From positions 124,001-188,000 of the forward strand of contig CAVPOU010000024.1 of assembly GCA_963707125.1 (NCBI GenBank): a stretch of DNA of 64,000 nucleotides, in the 5' to 3' direction. The position numbers and the translations under genes were made by a program. The notes beneath the pieces are model-generated. The model ran no database searches. It had not been told where the DNA came from and saw nothing but the letters and a program-made list of their open reading frames with translations. Below are positions 60,202-64,000 of this stretch, piece by piece (within the stretch, counting starts at the first letter, position 1; each line of letters begins with the position of its first letter). The stretch is from CAVPDE01 sp963707125 (lineage in GTDB: Bacteria; Desulfobacterota; DSM-4660; Desulfatiglandales; HGW-15).

Positions 60202-60257
60202 ATTTTAGGACAAAATCGAAGATATTGTCAAAAAGTTTCGATTACGGTCGAAACTTT
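60202..60257 (-). promoter_or_regulatory. Promoter and perfect palindrome upstream of the ATPase
   Basis: On the minus strand TTGACA (60231-60226), 18 bases and TAAAAT (60207-60202) end 6 bases before the ATG. Directly upstream of the -35 box is a perfect 10-bp inverted repeat, AAAGTTTCGA-TTACGG-TCGAAACTTT (60232-60257), a likely operator. Confidence 0.7.
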
Positions 60258-60541
60258 CGCTTTTTTGCCCTGCTGTTCCAACATTCCATCCTTCCATTAT
60301 TCCCGTCCTTGGCCTTCTACTGACTCCCGTCTCCCGCTTGCCTTGAGTTTTTTAAAATTTCATCGTTTCGTGTTTTCGTGATTGATTTCCAGGGATTTCC
60401 AGTACCCAGGATCCATTATCCGGCGTCCATTCTGTCTCCTGTATTCTGTCTCCTGAATTCTTTTTTTCTGCACTTTGACCTTCCCTGTCAAACGCCCCTG
60501 TTATCATGACTTCAAAATACAAAAGAAAGGAAGTGACGATT

Positions 60542-61314
60542 ATGCAGGAGGTCATCAGGGAGTATTTGGAGCAGGCAAAGGTCGGTCGCAAACAGGTGTA
60601 CAAGAACATGGCCGTGTACCCGCTTCTGTCTGATTATTCTTTGGGCTTGGAGCACATTCTGTTGGATGAAGCTTTGGGCTCAGGTGTGATCGAGGTGACG
60701 GAAGTGAATGACCATGGCGCTGTGCCCAATCTCAAGGTCCACAACAAGTCGCCGAGGATGGTCCTGATTCTGGACGGCGAAGAACTGGTCGGGGCCAAGC
60801 AGAACCGGATCGTGAACACGACGATTCTGATCGCCGCTAACGCAACGGTGGTCATCCCTGTAAGCTGTGTTGAGCAGGGCAGGTGGTCTACCTACAGAAT
60901 TTCAGTCTAGTGGGGTATCAGGTGGGGGCGATCTTCACGATCAATGGTGAAGTGGTCGGAATGGATGCCTTTGGAAGGCCGGAGACCTTTTCAAAGGTAT
61001 TCACGAAACTGGTGCAGAGCTATGCTCTGGATGCAATCGACTGGATCGACGGAAATAAGGGCGAAGAATTATCCGGAGATGACGTGGCGAACTTTAAGAA
61101 GGGCATCTTCTCCTGCAAGATGGAAACCCGCGACTCAGTCGGTCTTGGAACGGATTGCCGCCTTGAATCAGATAAGCTGACAGGGTTTGCCCTCGCTCTT
61201 GACGGCAAGATTGTGCACATGTCCGTCTTTGCGCGCGTGGCGGGTGTCCAGGGAAGGGCACAGACTTCACGAATGGCGAGGTATTCGCGAAGAAACCGAA
61301 ATCGCATGCACTGA
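60542..61314 (+). pseudogene. DUF6569 (ARPP-1) protein, internally deleted and frameshifted
   Basis: The frame begins at ATG 60542 (MQEVIREYLEQ, ribosome site AGGAAG) and runs through ILDGEELVGAKQNRIVN and VIPVSCVEQGRWS, then stops at 60910. From about 60905 another frame reads GYQVGAIFTINGEVVGMDAFGRPETFSKVFTKLVQSYALDAIDW and goes on to 61314. Full-length family members have roughly 80-100 more residues between these points, so there is an internal deletion at about 60885-60920 that also shifts the frame. The remaining halves are well conserved, so the loss is recent. Confidence 0.75.
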
Positions 61315-61510
61315 CGGACAGGCGGAGGATCCACATAAACTACTCCATTGAAAAATCCTCCAAGGAGGAAAGAAGAGTAGAGACTATGAACAATTCTTTG
61401 TCGTGAGTGAAGCAATAGGTACCGCGCCGCGTGACTAGGGAAAGAAAAGTTGTCTTAAATTTAATAAAATCATTTTAATTGATAAATTTTTATGTTTTTT
61501 GGCCGGATAT

Positions 61511-61653
61511 GTTCATTTTATGATATTGTTCACTATACGTGTACGTAGAAAAAAAGATGAACATAAGTTCCGCTAATAATATATTTTATTAAATATAAAG
61601 AAATATTTATTGACATTTGTTCATTATATTGATATGTTCACATTAAATGAACA
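61511..61653 (+). promoter_or_regulatory. Duplicated GTTCA operator array and promoter of the AbiE-type pair
   Basis: GTTCAT and GTTCAC are spaced exactly 17 bases apart at 61511/61528 and again at 61619/61636, each followed by an inverted TGAAC (61558 and 61648). The second array overlaps a promoter, TTGACA (61610-61615), 17 bases, TATGTT (61633-61638). TGTTCA...TGAACA (61635-61653) is an inverted repeat. The whole 61315-61689 gap is strongly AT-rich and has no gene. Confidence 0.75.
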
Positions 61654-61689
61654 ACAGAAAATAGTGTACAAAAAGAAAAGAGTTATGCC

Positions 61690-62742
61690 ATGGAAAACGG
61701 GCTCACAGAAAGAGATGTCCTGCAAAAGGCTTTGGGCAGGCTTCAAAAGAAAACGGGGCTCACCGCTACAGCCGAGGTATACCCAAAAGGTATTAAAGAT
61801 GCTCAACAGCCAGACGCGCGGATAAGATTGACCTTGCGAGAGTTGGAATGGAATTTCGCAGCGGAAATCAGAAAGATCGTCACGCGAGCAACCTTGGGTG
61901 GAACCATTCCCCAATTGCGCAAATTCCCCGAAAAGGGACTTCTTGTTGCTGGATACATCACACCGCAGCTAGCTGAGCAGTTGAAGGAAATGAAAATCCC
62001 CTTCATCGATACAGCAGGCAATGCATATATCGATGAGCCTCCCTTGTTTGTATTCATCAAAGGGGACAAGCCCGATGAAGATTACCGCAAAGATCGCCCA
62101 ACGCGAGCGTTCCAACAGACCGGACTGCAGGTCGTATTTGCTCTCTTGTGCAAACCAGATTTGGAAAATGCCCCATATCGAAAAATCGCAAAAGAAGCTG
62201 CTGTTGCGCTGGGGACTGTAAATTGGGTCATGGTGGATTTAAAGGAAAAAGGCCACCTAATTGACATGGGGAAACGCGGACGCCGCCTGGTCAAAAAGAA
62301 AAATTTGCTGGAGCGATGGGTGACAACTTACCCAGACAAGTTGCGACCGAGAAAACTATTGGGGACCTATATGACTGAGGACACTGGCTGGTGGAAGGAT
62401 ACCGAAATAACTAAGTTTGGAGCTCGCTGGGGAGGGGAAGTAGCGGCAGCGAAGCTAACAGGATATCTGAAGCCTCAGACTATAACCATTTATACGCAAG
62501 AGGCGCCTGGAAAGTTAGTGATGACTCGAAAACTCAAAAGAGAGACTAATGGAAATGTCGAGATACTTAAGACATTTTGGAATTTCAATTACGACCGGCC
62601 AGATTCTGACAATAAGCATCCCGATTTGGTGCACCCCGTCTTGATTTATGCAGACCTGCTGGCTACAGGTGACGCAAGGAACATTGAGACTGCAGAGATA
62701 GTCTATGACAAAGAAATTGCTCGATTTGTCCGAGAAGATTGA
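61690..62742 (+). CDS. AbiEi-family antitoxin (type IV TA, COG4861-like)
   Basis: The 350-residue protein resembles AbiEi-type antitoxins of the long (COG4861) branch. The N-terminal part contains AGYITPQLAEQLKEMKIPFIDTAGNAYID, and a winged-helix-like part follows (YRKIAKEAAVALGTVNWVMVDLKEKGHLID, about residues 163-192). It should repress its own promoter and neutralise the downstream nucleotidyltransferase. It overlaps that gene by 38 bases. The duplicated operator upstream fits autoregulation. The family call is good; antiphage activity is not shown. Confidence 0.8.
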   Translation: MENGLTERDVLQKALGRLQKKTGLTATAEVYPKGIKDAQQPDARIRLTLRELEWNFAAEIRKIVTRATLGGTIPQLRKFPEKGLLVAGYITPQLAEQLKEMKIPFIDTAGNAYIDEPPLFVFIKGDKPDEDYRKDRPTRAFQQTGLQVVFALLCKPDLENAPYRKIAKEAAVALGTVNWVMVDLKEKGHLIDMGKRGRRLVKKKNLLERWVTTYPDKLRPRKLLGTYMTEDTGWWKDTEITKFGARWGGEVAAAKLTGYLKPQTITIYTQEAPGKLVMTRKLKRETNGNVEILKTFWNFNYDRPDSDNKHPDLVHPVLIYADLLATGDARNIETAEIVYDKEIARFVRED

Positions 62743-63568
62743 TGGTTTTGCGGCGGAGCTTTTTGAAATCCTATCTGTCGTTGCCGGCAGAATGGATCTC
62801 CCCTTTTTTGTCGTGGGTGCTACAGCAAGAGATTACATTTTGGAGTTAGGCTATGGTGTGCGGATCATGCGGGCTACGCATGACATTGATTTGGGGGTAC
62901 AGGTACCAAACTGGGACCTTTATAATCGGCTAAGAGAAGGCTTGATTGCAACTGAACGATTTATTCCTGACAAAAAGCAAGCCCAAAGGCTTCTGTACAA
63001 AGGGAACTCCCCGGTCGACATAATCCCGTTTGGTGCAATTGCACATCCGGAAGATCGCTTTTTGTGGCCTCCAGAACAAGAAGTCGAAATGAGCACCCTC
63101 GGATTCGAGGAGGCGTCACAGCATTCGATTATTGTGAGGATGAGAGCAGAACCCGTTCTGGATATAAACTTCGTGTCTTTAGCCGGATTGGCAATATTAA
63201 AGATAGTTTCATGGAGCGACAATATGGCCCGACGTAACAAAGATGCGAAGGATTTGCTGCTACTAATGAGCAAGTATCTGGACGCCGGAAATGATGAACG
63301 CATGTTTGACGAAGGGGCAGACTTACTGGAATCGGAAGACTTTGACTATGAGGTTGCCGGAGCACGATTGTTGGGCCGAGATATGGCAGCAATTTTACGC
63401 CCTGATACTAAGGAAGCGCTTCTAAAGATCCTGGACAGGGAGACCGGGGACCAAAGCCTTTACACCTTGATTGCCAGCATGGTAGAGCACGGTGCGGAAA
63501 GAATTGACTTTGAAAAAGCGCTCCAACTGCTTGAACAAATGAAGGCAGGAATAATCGAAAAAGTCTAG
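62705..63568 (+). CDS. AbiEii-like nucleotidyltransferase toxin
   Basis: This is a 287-residue nucleotidyltransferase of the AbiEii/AbiGii (COG4849-like) family. The DNA polymerase beta-type active site is visible as FFVVGATARDYILE with the THDIDLGVQVP motif (DxD, about residues 50-70). A helical C-terminal part follows, with KDAKDLLLLMSKYLD. In type IV systems this protein modifies a cellular target (tRNA acceptor in some cases) and is held in check by the AbiEi partner, overlapping upstream. Start ATG 62705 has no strong ribosome site, so translation may be coupled. Confidence 0.82.
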   Translation: MTKKLLDLSEKIDGFAAELFEILSVVAGRMDLPFFVVGATARDYILELGYGVRIMRATHDIDLGVQVPNWDLYNRLREGLIATERFIPDKKQAQRLLYKGNSPVDIIPFGAIAHPEDRFLWPPEQEVEMSTLGFEEASQHSIIVRMRAEPVLDINFVSLAGLAILKIVSWSDNMARRNKDAKDLLLLMSKYLDAGNDERMFDEGADLLESEDFDYEVAGARLLGRDMAAILRPDTKEALLKILDRETGDQSLYTLIASMVEHGAERIDFEKALQLLEQMKAGIIEKV

Positions 63569-63750
63569 CAGTGTTCTCCGACATATTGTTCTTAGGAAAT
63601 GAATGGATGCGAGATAGCTGCTAACCTGAAGTCAGGGAAGAATGTTGCCAGGCGCGTGCCTCTTGTGTTCTTTAACTCTTTTATAAAGGTTTTGTTAAAA
63701 TTAATCTCATTAATTTAAGCTCCTTGCTTTTGCCTGCCCATTTGATTAAG

Positions 63751-64000
63751 ATGGCTTCACAGTTTTTGGCCCTGGTTGGTCGCCGTGGACTTAGCTGTCC
63801 AGAGCATCCGGAACAGAAGGCCACCAAGTTCAGAGTCTATTTTAGGGGCATAACTCGGAGATTTTCAAGCTATGAGCAGGCCCAACGCTTCCTCAACGGG
63901 GTTCGGTTCAAGACCGACGAAGGCCGTTTCGACGAAAGGGAATACCGACAGGGAGATCCTCTGGGGTTCACCAACTTAGCCGAGCAATGGCTTGAATCAA
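63751..64000 (+). CDS. Tyrosine recombinase/integrase, N-terminal part, cut by the window edge
   Basis: An open frame of 83 codons runs to the last base. It reads an N-terminal segment typical of phage/island integrases (KFRVYFRGITRRFSSYEQAQRFLNGVRF, then TDEGRFDEREYRQGDPLGFTNLAEQWLE); the catalytic Arg/His/Tyr part lies outside. A TTG at 63742 is an alternative start. It points to a mobile element continuing to the right. 63569-63750 shows no gene and I see no tRNA there. Confidence 0.7.
   Translation, partial: MASQFLALVGRRGLSCPEHPEQKATKFRVYFRGITRRFSSYEQAQRFLNGVRFKTDEGRFDEREYRQGDPLGFTNLAEQWLES

Noticed and set aside
1..64000. CRISPR arrays, tRNA or rRNA genes
   Set aside because: I saw no regularly spaced repeats with unique spacers and no tRNA-like or rRNA-like conserved segments, although a tRNA could be missed by eye.

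Overview
The window is about 64 kb of bacterial chromosome of moderate GC content. It most likely comes from a strictly anaerobic, sulfate-reducing or syntrophic member of the Desulfobacterota (former Deltaproteobacteria). The case rests on a class II (tungsten-type) benzoyl-CoA reductase cluster, bamB-bamC-bamD-bamE-bamF plus a second bamB. Supporting it are two genes read through in-frame UGA codons (selenocysteine), a DUF39/NIL-ferredoxin pair for sulfide-based homocysteine synthesis, two acyl-CoA dehydrogenases, PEP synthase and the selenium-associated protein YqeB. I saw no tRNA, rRNA or CRISPR array.

Layout. 1-1.6 kb: a toxin-antitoxin pair and a Cdd1-like helix-hairpin-helix gene arranged like integron cassettes, with an attC-like palindrome between them and a direct repeat on both sides. 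1.8-18.7 kb: mostly housekeeping genes: lnt, two acyl-CoA dehydrogenases, a queuosine-precursor transporter, an ArsR/ArsM-type arsenic module with two matching operators, a membrane spermidine-synthase-like protein with an exported Pcm, an HD protein, a primase-helicase, a methyltransferase/kinase pair and dsbD. 18.8-30.4 kb: the bam region, led by a strong promoter. It encodes BamB (AOR-family tungsten enzyme), BamC (ferredoxin), BamD (HdrD-like), BamE (HdrA-like, Sec72) and BamF (MvhD-like, Sec19). A frameshifted fdhD on the other strand follows, then a divergent second BamB. The NuoEFG-like BamGHI subunits are not in the window. 30.4-43.4 kb: GNAT, fabH, ppsA, rarA with a degenerate hybrid kinase, dnaE, a NUDIX hydrolase and a degenerate rhodanese. 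43.6-55.4 kb: a DUF362 ferredoxin, an ABC/Gld-like operon ending in yqeB, a PilZ protein, a glycine-zipper lipoprotein, the homocysteine pair, a YdcZ transporter and panE.

55.4-64 kb is accessory: an unknown HTH-like protein, an ankyrin protein, a WYL fragment, an AAA/DUF4143 ATPase with its own promoter and palindrome, an internally deleted DUF6569 gene, an AbiEi/AbiEii-type pair behind duplicated GTTCA operators, and the start of a tyrosine recombinase running off the right edge.

How the genes work together: in the known pathway BamB reduces benzoyl-CoA to the cyclic dienoyl-CoA. BamC-BamF pass electrons, probably with flavin-based bifurcation through the HdrA/MvhD-type subunits. The acyl-CoA dehydrogenases could act in lower beta-oxidation, but that is inference. 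Several dispersed repeats (GCAGGCC-TTGG-CGCAACCAAA type, palindromic elements, AATTCGAAA-rich stretches) occupy the gaps between genes.
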